Below the pieces are notes generated by a model. It was not told the DNA's origin. It searched no databases and saw only the letters and a list, made by a program, of their open reading frames with translations. A DNA stretch of 44,052 nucleotides from RGIG3009 sp045653425 (GTDB lineage Bacteria; Bacillota; Clostridia; Oscillospirales; Acutalibacteraceae), in contig JAZOLU010000041.1 in assembly GCA_045653425.1 (NCBI GenBank), forward strand, positions 1 to 44,052, in the 5' to 3' direction. This document shows positions 32,239-40,938 of this stretch, piece after piece. The position numbers were made by a program, and so were the translations under genes. Every line of letters begins with the position of its first letter. The first letter of the stretch is position 1.

Positions 32239-33735
32239 TTAATGAATTGCCAGCAAGTCGCACACCGTGGCTTCCATCGTGTCGCGGTCGCACACCTGTT
32301 GGAAACGGGGAGCACGCCCCTTAAGCGCCGCCAACGACGGTGGAACGGGCGCACCGGTCAGTTCGTTCAAGCGGCGCACCTTGTCAAATTCGTCCTCGTC
32401 GGCACCGTCGGCGCCCAGCGCACTCAGCACACTGGCGGAGAATTTGTACGGGTCGGCCGTGGAAGCAACCACCAGCGGGGTGGTATCCCCCGTTTCGCGA
32501 CGATACGCGCGGCTTACCTCCACCGCCACGGCGGTGTGTGTATCACACAAATACCCCTCTTGCTCGTAGGTGGTACGAATAGCCGCCATCGTTTGCTCAT
32601 CATCACACCAGCCGGCGGCAAACAAAGCGCTGATTTTTTCAAACAACGTATTCGGCACCGTGTAACGACCGGTTTCCTGCAACTGCCGCATCAGTTCTGC
32701 CACCAGCGCGGCATCACAACCGGATAAATGGTACAGCAACCGCTCCAAATTGGAGGAAATAAGAATATCCATGGACGGTGATACCGTGGTGTGAAAATCG
32801 CGCTGACGGTTGTAGGTGCCGGTACGAATAAAATCGGTAAGTACGTTGTTGCAATTGGAAGCGCAAATTAGCCGACCAATCGGCAATCCCATTTCGCGGG
32901 CGTAATATGCCGCCAAAATGTTACCGAAGTTGCCGGTGGGCACCGCCACATTCACGGCATCACCCATACGGATTTGTCCCGCGGCAAGCAGGTCGCAATA
33001 CGCCGAAAAATAATACACAATCTGCGGCACCAACCGTCCCCAGTTAATGGAGTTGGCCGAGGAGAACATAAGCCCCTGCGATGCCAGCTTGTCCCGCATA
33101 CGCGGGTCGGTGAAAATGGCTTTCACGCCGCTTTGTGCATCATCAAAATTGCCGCGAATGGCACACACGCCCACGTTGTTACCTTCCTGCGTGGTCATCT
33201 GCAATTTTTGCATGGGGCTAACACCGTGTTCCGGATAAAACACCAAAATGCGCGTGTTGGGCGCATCACGGAACCCCTCCAACGCAGCTTTGCCGGTATC
33301 ACCGGAAGTTGCCACCAAAATGACAATTTCCTTGCCGTCTGCCGTTTTGCGTGCAGAAACGCGCATTAAGTGCGGCAAAATTTGCAACGCCATATCTTTG
33401 AACGCGCAAGTTGGCCCGTGCCACAATTCCAACACGTGCAGTTGCTCGTCCAGTGTACGCACCGGTGCCACGGCCGCATCGGAAAAACGCCCGCTGCCGT
33501 AGGCAGCCTCGGCACATTCCCGTACTTCCTCCGCCGTAAAATCCGTAAGAAACCGCGACAACACCGTTACCGCACGCCCAATATAATCTTGCGACACCAT
33601 TTCCGCCAATTCCTCGGCGGTGAACACCGGCAACTGTTCCGGAACAAACAAGCCGCCCTCGGTGGAAATACCTTGAGAAATGGCTTGTGCCGCTGTCACT
33701 TTTACCGATTTGTCACGTGTGCTTGTATACATCAT
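32239..33735 (-). CDS. thrC: Threonine synthase
   Basis: A 498 aa PLP enzyme that converts O-phosphohomoserine to threonine. The N-terminal YTSTRDKSVKVTAAQAISQG and STEGGLFVPE, and the PLP Lys in CAFKDMALQ, identify the longer E. coli/yeast-type enzyme rather than the roughly 350 aa Bacillus type. VATSGDTGKAALEGF (phosphate site) and VAVPTGNFGNILAAYYA follow. GAGGT is 8 bases before the first ATG; the second ATG is immediately adjacent. It uses the product of the asd branch, but asd lies on the opposite strand at 21722. Confidence 0.95.
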   Translation of the reverse strand: MMYTSTRDKSVKVTAAQAISQGISTEGGLFVPEQLPVFTAEELAEMVSQDYIGRAVTVLSRFLTDFTAEEVRECAEAAYGSGRFSDAAVAPVRTLDEQLHVLELWHGPTCAFKDMALQILPHLMRVSARKTADGKEIVILVATSGDTGKAALEGFRDAPNTRILVFYPEHGVSPMQKLQMTTQEGNNVGVCAIRGNFDDAQSGVKAIFTDPRMRDKLASQGLMFSSANSINWGRLVPQIVYYFSAYCDLLAAGQIRMGDAVNVAVPTGNFGNILAAYYAREMGLPIGRLICASNCNNVLTDFIRTGTYNRQRDFHTTVSPSMDILISSNLERLLYHLSGCDAALVAELMRQLQETGRYTVPNTLFEKISALFAAGWCDDEQTMAAIRTTYEQEGYLCDTHTAVAVEVSRAYRRETGDTTPLVVASTADPYKFSASVLSALGADGADEDEFDKVRRLNELTGAPVPPSLAALKGRAPRFQQVCDRDTMEATVCDLLAIH

Positions 33736-33770
33736 AAGTACCGACCTCGCCTTTACTTTATAACTTCTTT

Positions 33771-34715
33771 CTATTTTACCGCATCTTCCCCCGCTTGTAA
33801 AGTAGCGGAAAAGAATTCAAACGCATTTTGGAAAAATAAACGGTCTAACACCGTCTCGGGCACCCCTTTTTTGAGCAGATAGTCGCAAAGTGTCTCTAAG
33901 ACACCGACACCTTCCCACATTTCCGGCAGGTCGGTACCATCCAAATCCCCGCCAAACGCCACACAGTGTTCCCCACCCAGCGATAAGTAATGAGACAAGT
34001 GGCGATACACCGCGTCAAAACTGTGCTCGCCCAAGTGGTCGCCACACAAACTGAGCCCCACCAAACCGCCGCGCCGCCGTATCTCCTTAAACTGCGCATC
34101 GGTTAAATTACGGGGATGGTCACACACCGTGCGTGACAACGAATGGCTGGTAATAAACGCCGTGTCAGACACCGTAGCCACGTCCCAAAAACCCGCTTCG
34201 TTTAAGTGCGAAACGTCTGCCACCATACCATACCGTGGCAACAAGCGTACCACCTGTTTGCCAACAGGTGTTAGCCCGCCGTTTGTTTTGGATAAACACC
34301 CACATCCCAGTTCATTATCGCCGTTCCAGGTGAGTGTCAACAAACGCACGCCCGCCTGTGCCAACCGTGCCAACCGTTCCGGCCGGCCGCCCAGTACCGC
34401 GCCGCCTTCCACCGCCAACAGTCCGGCACAACGTCCGGTACGCACCGCAAATTCCAGCGAATCACGGTCACGCACCCACACCAATTGTTGCGGAAATCGT
34501 CGTTCCTGCCGCTGAGCAAAATTAAGCACCCGCATACCGTAACGAAACGCTTTTTTGCCCCGTAAAGCATCGGGTATCCACACAGCAAAAATCTGACACC
34601 ACGGCACGTACTGCCGCCCGCGCCGCAAATCCACATGTCCGCTGTTATGGCACAACGATTCTCGCTTGCGGCAACACTCGGTTAATGTATCGCAATGAAT
34701 ATCAAACAAACGCAC
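33771..34715 (-). CDS. Membrane dipeptidase (peptidase M19)
   Basis: A 314 aa M19-family metallodipeptidase with a TIM-like fold. Zinc ligands are visible in LFDIHCDT (HxD), AVEGG (bridging Glu), SHLNEAGF and SHSLSRTVCDHPRN, with FGGDLDGTD near the end. Members cleave dipeptides, often with relaxed stereochemistry. No signal peptide is present, so the enzyme is probably cytoplasmic despite the family name. The GTG start at 34715 has a GGGGT ribosome site; the protein then opens directly with the first zinc motif, as usual. Confidence 0.9.
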   Translation of the reverse strand: MRLFDIHCDTLTECCRKRESLCHNSGHVDLRRGRQYVPWCQIFAVWIPDALRGKKAFRYGMRVLNFAQRQERRFPQQLVWVRDRDSLEFAVRTGRCAGLLAVEGGAVLGGRPERLARLAQAGVRLLTLTWNGDNELGCGCLSKTNGGLTPVGKQVVRLLPRYGMVADVSHLNEAGFWDVATVSDTAFITSHSLSRTVCDHPRNLTDAQFKEIRRRGGLVGLSLCGDHLGEHSFDAVYRHLSHYLSLGGEHCVAFGGDLDGTDLPEMWEGVGVLETLCDYLLKKGVPETVLDRLFFQNAFEFFSATLQAGEDAVK

Positions 34716-34743
34716 GGCGCTACCCCGTTTCTTTCAAAACCGG

Positions 34744-35109
34744 TTAATCGCCGTACGCGTTCTCCAAATGATTCAGTGATACCACTTGCATCGGTCGTCC
34801 CGCCGCCGTCACAACCTCAACCACGTCGAATCGCGGTTGACGTGGGTCAGGGTACTGCGACAAATACACCAGTGCCGTTTTAATAATGCGCCGCTGTTTG
34901 TCGGCTGTTACCGCCTCACGCGGTAAATAATAGGCATCCTGCGCACGACTTTTAACCTCTACAAACACAATATACTCGTCGTCCGCGGCAATTATGTCGA
35001 TTTCTCCAAACCGAGTACGGTAGTTCGCACCCAACAAGTCATAGCCCTTATCGCGTAAATAGCGGGCCGCCAGCACCTCGCCGGCCGCCCCTTTGGATAT
35101 GCCCGCCAA
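34744..35109 (-). CDS. YraN/UPF0102 family putative endonuclease
   Basis: A 121 aa protein of the UPF0102 (YraN) family, which has a restriction-endonuclease-like fold. Conserved GAAGEVLAARYLRDKGY, RFGEIDIIAADD and VFVEVKSR (D-ExK type metal site) are all present. The family is near-universal, usually lies beside rnhB, and its role is undefined. The start is TTG at 35109 with GGGGAGG 9 bases upstream; no ATG fits. Confidence 0.88.
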   Translation of the reverse strand: MAGISKGAAGEVLAARYLRDKGYDLLGANYRTRFGEIDIIAADDEYIVFVEVKSRAQDAYYLPREAVTADKQRRIIKTALVYLSQYPDPRQPRFDVVEVVTAAGRPMQVVSLNHLENAYGD

Positions 35110-35143
35110 AAGCCAAAACCTCCCCGCGCCCTACGCGCCGGTT

Positions 35144-35743
35144 TTAATGCAGTGTTTTTAGGAAACTGCGCCGATGCACGGGTGAAATGCCGTGCTCGCG
35201 CAAGCGTTCATAATGCAATTTTGTACCATAACCTTTGTGCTTGGCAAACGCATATTCCGGATACTCACGGTCCAGTTCCAACAACAAGCGGTCACGGCTG
35301 ACCTTAGCCAAAATGGACGCCGCACCCACCGAGGCGGACAAGGCATCCCCTTTTACCAATGTGCGTGCGGGTACATCCAGCCCCGACGGCGTACCGTTGC
35401 CATCTATCAACACCAACGACGGCGTCACCGACAACCCCTGTACCGCGCGGCGCATTGCCAAAAACGTGGCCTGTAAGATGTTGTGTTGCTCAATTTCCTC
35501 CACCGATGCCGAGGCGATACAATACGCTAACGCCGTATCACAAATTTCATCAAACAATGCCTCTCGCTTTTTCTCGGATAATTTTTTGGAATCGTTCAAC
35601 CCTTCCGGAACGGCATCGGGGCGCAATATCACCGCCGCCGCAAACACGGGGCCAGCCAACGGACCGCGGCCTGCCTCGTCCACGCCGCACAACAAAAAAT
35701 ACCCCTCGGCACGCAGTTGTGCATCGTATTCGCTGTTGGTCAT
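35144..35743 (-). CDS. rnhB: Ribonuclease HII
   Basis: A 199 aa RNase HII that removes ribonucleotides and RNA primers from DNA. The active-site motif is CGVDEAGRGPLAGPV, with LNDSKKLSEKKRE, IDGNG, VKGDALSASVGAASILAKVSRD and HKGYGTKLHYE. The ATG shares one base with the lepB stop (TGATG), so translation is coupled. Next gene is yraN, the common rnhB-yraN pair. Confidence 0.95.
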   Translation of the reverse strand: MTNSEYDAQLRAEGYFLLCGVDEAGRGPLAGPVFAAAVILRPDAVPEGLNDSKKLSEKKREALFDEICDTALAYCIASASVEEIEQHNILQATFLAMRRAVQGLSVTPSLVLIDGNGTPSGLDVPARTLVKGDALSASVGAASILAKVSRDRLLLELDREYPEYAFAKHKGYGTKLHYERLREHGISPVHRRSFLKTLH

Positions 35744-36282
35744 CAGTACAGTCCCCCCAACTTGTTCACCGGCGACACCCTAAAAAACGCTTTACCCACC
35801 ACATCCTTTTGCGACACGCAGCCAAACGTACGGCTATCCAGCGAATGGCCGGAAGCGCGGTTATCCCCCATAACAAACAACATATCTTTCGGAACGGTAA
35901 CCGGACCGGGCATTTTCTCCACCGCGGTGGCATCGTGAACGTACGGTTCGTCCAGCGGTTCATCATTACGATATACCGTACCCGTGTGCGCATCCACACG
36001 AATGGTATCCCCAGACAAGCCAATCACCCGCTTAATCAGCGGTTCTTGCTCCTCGCCGCGGTTAATAACTACAATATCCCCATACGACGGCGTGTACGGC
36101 AAGCTGGAAAGTAGCAACCGTTCCCCGTTGTGCAGGGTGTTTTCCATAGACGAACCGAGCACATCCACCATACGGCACGCAAAAGTGTATAGGCACGTCA
36201 CCGCAATTAACGCAATGCAAATAACCTGCGCCCAATCAAACCAGTTTTTTTGTTTTTTGTTGTCCTGTACGGTCTGTTCCAT
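35743..36282 (-). CDS. lepB: Signal peptidase I
   Basis: A 179 aa membrane-anchored protease that cleaves signal peptides of exported proteins. One N-terminal helix (WAQVICIALIAVTCLYTFAC) precedes the catalytic domain: nucleophile Ser45 in LGSSMENTL and general base Lys84 in PLIKRVIGLSGD, followed by VMGDNRASGHSLDSRTFG. The usual SMxPT box reads SMENT here, with Asn for Pro. ATG 36282 begins MEQTVQDNKK; an ATG 24 codons earlier lies inside rbgA. It sits in the rplS-rbgA-lepB-rnhB order typical of Clostridia. Confidence 0.93.
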   Translation of the reverse strand: MEQTVQDNKKQKNWFDWAQVICIALIAVTCLYTFACRMVDVLGSSMENTLHNGERLLLSSLPYTPSYGDIVVINRGEEQEPLIKRVIGLSGDTIRVDAHTGTVYRNDEPLDEPYVHDATAVEKMPGPVTVPKDMLFVMGDNRASGHSLDSRTFGCVSQKDVVGKAFFRVSPVNKLGGLY

Positions 36283-36289
36283 TGCACAT

Positions 36290-37171
36290 TCACCCTTCCG
36301 TATCGTTTTTAGATAGCAGCGGCAGTTCCAACGTAATTCGCCCCAACTTGCCACCGCGGAATTCGTCCAACAGCATAATTGCCGCGCGTTCCGTATTCAC
36401 CTCACCGCCGGATACCAACATGCCGCGCTTGCGCCCAATCAGTTCCAGCAGTTCATACGTATCCTCCGGTAAATCGCCGGTAAGTTTATACCGCTCACGC
36501 AAAGCAGATTCGTACTGGCAGCGTAACACGCCCAGCAACCCGCACGCCAATTCCTCGCTGTCCAGCACCTCGTCACGAATGGCACCGGTATACGCCAATC
36601 GCTGTGCTACGGTTTGGTCCTCAAACTTGGGCCACAACACACCGGGGGTATCCAAAAGTTGTGCGCCACCGTCAATCACAAACCATTGTTGGTCACGTGT
36701 CACACCGGGGCGGTCCTCCGCCTTGGCCTTACCACCGCGTGCCATACGGTTAATAAACGAGGATTTTCCGCAATTGGGAATCCCCACCACCATTACGCGG
36801 ATGGCGCGGTTCATCATACCGCGCTGCTCCCACGCGGCAATTTTATCGCTCAGCAGTTCGCGTACCAGCGGCACAAACCGCGGAATACCCCGCCCGCTTT
36901 TACAATCGGCCGTCATAGCCGCAATATCGTGTTGCTCAAAATGCGCAAGCCACGCCTTGGTAGCGGCTTCGTCCGCCATATCCGCTTTGTTAAGCACCAG
37001 CAAACGCGGTTTGCCCGCAATGATACAGTCCAACTCCGGGTTGCGACTGCTTATCGGAATACGAGCGTCCACAATCTCCGCCACCAAATCCACCAGCGGC
37101 AACCGCTCCACAATGCGGCGACGGGTGCGGGTCATATGCCCCGGAAACCACTGAATGTTTTGCTGTTCCAT
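36290..37171 (-). CDS. rbgA: Ribosome biogenesis GTPase RbgA (YlqF)
   Basis: A 293 aa circularly permuted GTPase required for late 50S assembly. The start IQWFPGHMTRTRR is family-specific. G motifs come in permuted order: G4 VLNKADM, G5 TADCKSG, G1 GIPNCGKSSFINRM, G3 DTPGVLWPKF. The C-terminal ANTAR-like helical domain includes YELLELIGRKRGMLVSGGE. GAGGAAAACGA precedes the ATG at 37171. It lies downstream of rplS beyond a hairpin. Confidence 0.95.
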   Translation of the reverse strand: MEQQNIQWFPGHMTRTRRRIVERLPLVDLVAEIVDARIPISSRNPELDCIIAGKPRLLVLNKADMADEAATKAWLAHFEQHDIAAMTADCKSGRGIPRFVPLVRELLSDKIAAWEQRGMMNRAIRVMVVGIPNCGKSSFINRMARGGKAKAEDRPGVTRDQQWFVIDGGAQLLDTPGVLWPKFEDQTVAQRLAYTGAIRDEVLDSEELACGLLGVLRCQYESALRERYKLTGDLPEDTYELLELIGRKRGMLVSGGEVNTERAAIMLLDEFRGGKLGRITLELPLLSKNDTEG

Positions 37172-37224
37172 TCGTTTTCCTCTTTCGTTGCAGGGGCGGC
37201 CGCCAAGCCGCACCCCGCTAATTG

Positions 37225-37260
37225 AAAAGAGGGAGAAAACCCAACGATTTTCTCCCCCTC
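37225..37260 (-). terminator. Terminator or attenuator after rplS
   Basis: Minus strand: GGGAGAAAA pairs with TTTTCTCCC around an 8-base loop, extended by GAG/CTC with a two-base bulge, then TTTTC. It falls between rplS and rbgA. No promoter for rbgA is visible, so partial read-through would uncouple the abundant L19 mRNA from the rest of the operon. Confidence 0.7.
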
Positions 37261-37264
37261 CGCC

Positions 37265-37609
37265 TTATTTAATAAGTTCTTTAACTTTGGCAGCCTTGCC
37301 CACACGGTCGCGCAGATAGTACAACTTGCTGCGGCGCACCTTACCGTGACGCACAATGGTGATGCCTGCCACGTTAGGGGAATGCAACGGGAACACACGT
37401 TCCACACCAACGCCGTAGGATACACGGCGCACCGTGAAAGTTTCGGCCACGCCGGAACCCTTCTTGGCAATAACCGTACCCTCAAACGCCTGAATACGCT
37501 CACGCTCGCCCTCGCGAATTTTTACGTCCACACGAATGGTATCACCAATCGCGAACTGGGGGGCTGCCTCTTTTATGCTGTCAGAGGCGATAAGTTTTAA
37601 TGCATCCAT
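37265..37609 (-). CDS. rplS: 50S ribosomal protein L19
   Basis: A 114 aa L19, at the subunit interface of the ribosome. The segments FAIGDTIRVDVKIREGERERIQAFEGTVI, GVGVERVFPLHSP and GKVRRSKLYYLRDR are intact and the length is normal. AAGGAGG lies 8 bases before the ATG. It has a strong promoter and a structured leader of about 140 bases that may mediate feedback control. Confidence 0.97.
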   Translation of the reverse strand: MDALKLIASDSIKEAAPQFAIGDTIRVDVKIREGERERIQAFEGTVIAKKGSGVAETFTVRRVSYGVGVERVFPLHSPNVAGITIVRHGKVRRSKLYYLRDRVGKAAKVKELIK

Positions 37610-37751
37610 GGAAAAATCCTCCTTGTTTTTTCAGATATTCTTGCCCGAATCGGTGCAACCCGCCGACAGAGGAATACCCGCTTTCATGTCTCGCTTTCGC
37701 TCGGCACTCATCCCCACTTTGCCCGGATGAAGGCAAAGCGGACATTCATAC
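37610..37751 (-). ncRNA. Structured 5' leader of rplS (possible L19 leader)
   Basis: The roughly 140-base leader contains CTTTGCC...GGCAAAG near 37720-37742 and a larger domain closed by GCCGA / TCGGC (about 37668-37712). A short G+C-rich element follows near the ribosome site. Rfam has an L19 leader family in Firmicutes that precedes rplS. I see the position and structure, but cannot verify the consensus. Confidence 0.45.
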
Positions 37752-37757
37752 CGATAC

Positions 37758-37786
37758 AGTATACTACACTCTTTTTAAAAAAGCAA
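37758..37786 (-). promoter_or_regulatory. Promoter of rplS operon
   Basis: Minus strand: -35 TTGCTT (37781-37786), 17-base spacer, -10 TATACT (37758-37763). It lies just downstream of the DUF2344 gene stop at 37811. Confidence 0.75.
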
Positions 37787-37810
37787 GCATTTTTTTACAT
37801 TCGTTCAAAA

Positions 37811-38476
37811 TTAAGCAAATTCGCTGCCGTCACGCGCTAACACGCGCAAACGCCGCACCCGAAACGGCACGGCGGGCAAGCCCTGTTGTTCGCACAACGC
37901 CGCCACCACCAGCGCGGGGTTAACCGACAACTCACTGCTAATCGGCAACGTCAGTTCCCACTGAGTCTCCTCCCCAACGGCGGTAATCACATTGTTCGCC
38001 GCTTGCAGTATCGGTGCCAATTCCACGGTAACCCATTCTTTTTTCTTGGTGCGCTTTTGTGCGGGAACCGAGGGTTGCTCCAACAGCGCACAAACGGCGG
38101 CTTTGGGGCAAGACAATGTAATGCGGTACACCGCTTTTGCCACCTCGCCCGCCTTTTTCACTGCCGGTGCGGCACCCACAATGCGCAGCCCCTCCGGCAT
38201 CACGGCATCCAACCGTTTCACCAATTCCTCGGCGGGAACATCCTGTTCCAAACGCACATCAAACGTTTCGCGCTCACCCTCATACCCAAGCGACAACGGC
38301 GCGGCAAAGGTTAAATACGGGTGGCGGTTAAACCCCTCCGTGTACCAAATGGGCAACGCCGCACGGCGCACGGCGCGAATCATAGTGCGATTGAGGTCTA
38401 AATGCGAAATGTAACGAGCACGCCCGGTTTTTTCAAATGTCACACGTACCGTGGTAAATTCTTTAACGTCGTTCAA
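37811..38476 (-). CDS. DUF2344/TIGR03936 radical-SAM-associated protein
   Basis: A 221 aa protein beginning MNDVKEFTTVRVTFEKTGRARYISHLDL. The segments FEKTGRARYISHLDLNR and FNRHPYLTFAAPLSLGYEGERE are signatures of the DUF2344 family, which accompanies or is fused to the TIGR03960 radical SAM protein. The function of the pair is not established. It contains a Lys-rich linker (KRTKKKEW) near the middle. TTG 38476 is chosen since GGGAGG is 8 bases upstream and family members begin this way. It overlaps the end of the radical SAM gene by 14 bases. Confidence 0.88.
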   Translation of the reverse strand: MNDVKEFTTVRVTFEKTGRARYISHLDLNRTMIRAVRRAALPIWYTEGFNRHPYLTFAAPLSLGYEGERETFDVRLEQDVPAEELVKRLDAVMPEGLRIVGAAPAVKKAGEVAKAVYRITLSCPKAAVCALLEQPSVPAQKRTKKKEWVTVELAPILQAANNVITAVGEETQWELTLPISSELSVNPALVVAALCEQQGLPAVPFRVRRLRVLARDGSEFA

Positions 38477-40304
38477 CGCAAACCCCTCCCTTAAAGCACG
38501 CCGCACCGCAATGCGAACATTCCTGCCGACAATGCGGCGTGGTGGTTTCTGCATAGGCGCGTTGATTTTCCGCCCATAAAAACGCTTTGCTCACGCCCAC
38601 GTCAATGTGCTCCCACGGGAATACCTCGTCTTCCCCGCGGCGACGGCAAGCGTAAAAATCGGGGTCTAACCCTGCTTCGCGGAACAATTCCATCCACGCA
38701 TCAAAATCAAAGTGCTCGGACCAAGCGTCCAAATTAAAGCCGCGACGGAACGCCGCTTCCAGTACCGCCCCCAAACGGCGGTCGCCGCGAGCAAGCACCG
38801 CTTCCAGGTAACTGGTTTTGGCATCGTGCCAAGAAAGCGAAATCTTTTTGGTGGTCACCGACTCGCGCAACAACCGTTGTTTTTCTTCCAACTGTGCCAG
38901 CGTGTCTTGCGGTTCCCACTGAAACGGTGTAAACGGCTTTGGCACAAAGCAAGAACAACTAACCGATACCGTCACGCCCTTGCCTTTGGGCTTGTTCGGA
39001 TTTTGGTAAAAGCAATTCACAATTTTTTGCCCCAATGCGTTAATGCCCACAATATCCTCCAGCGTTTCGGTGGGCAACCCCATCATAAAATACAGTTTTA
39101 CCGAGGTCCAACCACCCGAAAAAGCACGGCGCGCCGTATCTAAAATTTCGGTCTCCGTTAAATTTTTATTGATAACGTCACGCAATCGTTGAGTGCCCGC
39201 TTCCGGTGCAAACGTTAACCCGTTGCGGCGCAACACGTTTAACCGATTGGCAAGCTCCTCCGAAAATCCGTCCACCCGCAAAGACGGCACCGAAATGTTG
39301 GTATGCTTGTCCTCCGCCCATGAAAGCAGTTGGGTAAGCAGGAGTTCCAGTTGCGTATAATCGCTGGTGGACAGTGATGACAAGGAAAACTCCTCATACC
39401 CGCTTGTGTCGCACAGACAACGACTTTGGCGGTCAATGGTATCCACCGACTTTTCGCGCACCGGACGGTAAATAAATCCCGCTTGGCAAAAGCGACACCC
39501 GCGAATACACCCGCGAAAAATCTCCGTCATAGCGCGGTCGTGCACAATATCCACAAACGGCACCACAAACGATTCCGGGTAATACGCCGTATCCATATCC
39601 CGCACCACGCGTTTACGCACCGTTGTCGGAACGCCATCCTGCGGTGTAATGACCGCCACACGCCCATCGTCGTGGTACGTCACGGTGTAAAACGCGGGGA
39701 CGTAAACCCCCTCAATCTGCGCCGCCGCCCGTAAAAACCGTTGCTTGTCGTATCCTTGCTGCTTATGTTCACGGTAAAGGTTCATCAACTCCAAATTGAG
39801 TTCTTCTCCCTCACCCAACAAAAAAATATCAAAGAAATCCGCCAACGGCTCGGGATTGCACGCGCACGGACCGCCCGCCACCACCAACGGAAACTCATTA
39901 CCGCGCTCGGCGGCGCGCAACGGCACGCCCGCCAAATCCAGCATATTCAAAATGGTGGTATAGCACATTTCGTATTGCAGGGTAAACCCAATAAAATCGA
40001 ATTCGCGAATGGGGTCACGGCTTTCCAACGCAAACAACGGGATGTGGTTCTCGCGCATCAGCCTTTCCATATCCGTATCCGGCGCAAACACACGCTCACA
40101 CCAAAAATCCTCCACGGCGTTTTTAAGCCCATACAGAATTTTTAGCCCCAAATGCGACATCCCAACCTCGTACAAATCGGGAAAGCAAAATGCAAACCGC
40201 ACGTTTACACGGTCTTTATCCTTTACCACGCTGTTCAGCTCGCCGCCGGTATAGCGGGCGGGCTTTTGCACGCGGTCAAACAAATCTTCTAACGTCAGAG
40301 CCAT
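38463..40304 (-). CDS. B12-binding-like radical SAM protein, TIGR03960 family
   Basis: A 613 aa protein. An N-terminal B12-binding-like Rossmann region (VRFAFCFPDLYEVGMSHLGLKILYGL, GGPCACNPEPLADFFD) precedes the radical SAM core with the CxxxCxxC cluster motif RGCIRGCRFCQAGF (Cys266, 270, 273), then TFAPEAGTQRLRDVINKN and LYFMMGLPTET. A Cys-rich tail (CRQECSHCGAACFKGGVC) may bind a second cluster or metal. The reaction is unknown. ATG 40304 has GGAGG 8 bases upstream. It has its own sigma-A promoter just inside the end of the spoIVFB-like gene. Confidence 0.9.
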   Translation of the reverse strand: MALTLEDLFDRVQKPARYTGGELNSVVKDKDRVNVRFAFCFPDLYEVGMSHLGLKILYGLKNAVEDFWCERVFAPDTDMERLMRENHIPLFALESRDPIREFDFIGFTLQYEMCYTTILNMLDLAGVPLRAAERGNEFPLVVAGGPCACNPEPLADFFDIFLLGEGEELNLELMNLYREHKQQGYDKQRFLRAAAQIEGVYVPAFYTVTYHDDGRVAVITPQDGVPTTVRKRVVRDMDTAYYPESFVVPFVDIVHDRAMTEIFRGCIRGCRFCQAGFIYRPVREKSVDTIDRQSRCLCDTSGYEEFSLSSLSTSDYTQLELLLTQLLSWAEDKHTNISVPSLRVDGFSEELANRLNVLRRNGLTFAPEAGTQRLRDVINKNLTETEILDTARRAFSGGWTSVKLYFMMGLPTETLEDIVGINALGQKIVNCFYQNPNKPKGKGVTVSVSCSCFVPKPFTPFQWEPQDTLAQLEEKQRLLRESVTTKKISLSWHDAKTSYLEAVLARGDRRLGAVLEAAFRRGFNLDAWSEHFDFDAWMELFREAGLDPDFYACRRRGEDEVFPWEHIDVGVSKAFLWAENQRAYAETTTPHCRQECSHCGAACFKGGVCVERR

Positions 40305-40325
40305 TGCACATCCCTCCACCCCTCC

Positions 40326-40354
40326 ATTATACGGTATCGGTCCGTTTTTTTCAA
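40326..40354 (-). promoter_or_regulatory. Promoter of TIGR03960-DUF2344
   Basis: Minus strand: -35 TTGAAA (40349-40354), 17-base spacer, perfect -10 TATAAT (40326-40331). The -35 overlaps the stop codon of the upstream M50 protease gene. Confidence 0.8.
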
Positions 40355-40938
40355 TGCCCCGTGCGCAAAAACATCCGCAAAATCAAATAACCGCTCAAAA
40401 CCAACAAGGTGAAATTATAACCGCTGGCAATCAGCATCCAAAATCCCAACACCGCCAGCGGAAATACCACCACTGCGGAACATGCAAACAGTATTCGCTC
40501 GGCGCGTGTCTCCTCGTACCGACAACACAACAATGCATACAATGCCTCGCCGCCGTCCAACGAGGTCACCGGTAACAAATGAAAAAAAGCCAGCACGCCG
40601 TGTATTAACGCCGCAGTATGGGCACCCGCCACCCAACACGCGGCACACCCCACCACGTTGGCAAGCGGTCCCGCCAGCGATACCGCGCACAATTTGGGAT
40701 AACTCAACCGCGCGGCAGCGTTTCGCTCCACCCGTATGCCAAACGCCCCCATTGTCAGCCGTGACGGTGCATCGCCCAGCCATACCATCGCGCAAAAATG
40801 CCCCAATTCGTGAATTGCAGCCGCCAACAAACACAAGGCGGAAAACCCGCCATCGTCCAGCGACAACATCACAATCACCGTGGCGGGAAACAATAAACTC
40901 AGTCGAAAATCAACCCCGCGCCACCGCCATTCAAGCAT
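40351..40938 (-). CDS. spoIVFB: Site-2 protease, M50 family (SpoIVFB-like)
   Basis: A 195 aa membrane metalloprotease with about six hydrophobic segments. The zinc motif is AIHELGH (His43, Glu44, His47) and the third ligand lies in LDGGEAL (Asp128). In Bacillus, SpoIVFB sits in the outer forespore membrane and cleaves pro-sigma-K. The size, the overlap with an upstream M23-domain gene and the neighbouring spoIVA fragment support that role here. The ATG overlaps the end of the M23 gene by 8 bases. Another M50 function remains possible, so the symbol is by context. Confidence 0.78.
   Translation of the reverse strand: MLEWRWRGVDFRLSLLFPATVIVMLSLDDGGFSALCLLAAAIHELGHFCAMVWLGDAPSRLTMGAFGIRVERNAAARLSYPKLCAVSLAGPLANVVGCAACWVAGAHTAALIHGVLAFFHLLPVTSLDGGEALYALLCCRYEETRAERILFACSAVVVFPLAVLGFWMLIASGYNFTLLVLSGYLILRMFLRTGH

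Noticed and set aside
36282..37154. 290-codon plus-strand frame opposite rbgA
   Set aside because: Serine/arginine-rich shadow of a well-supported GTPase gene.
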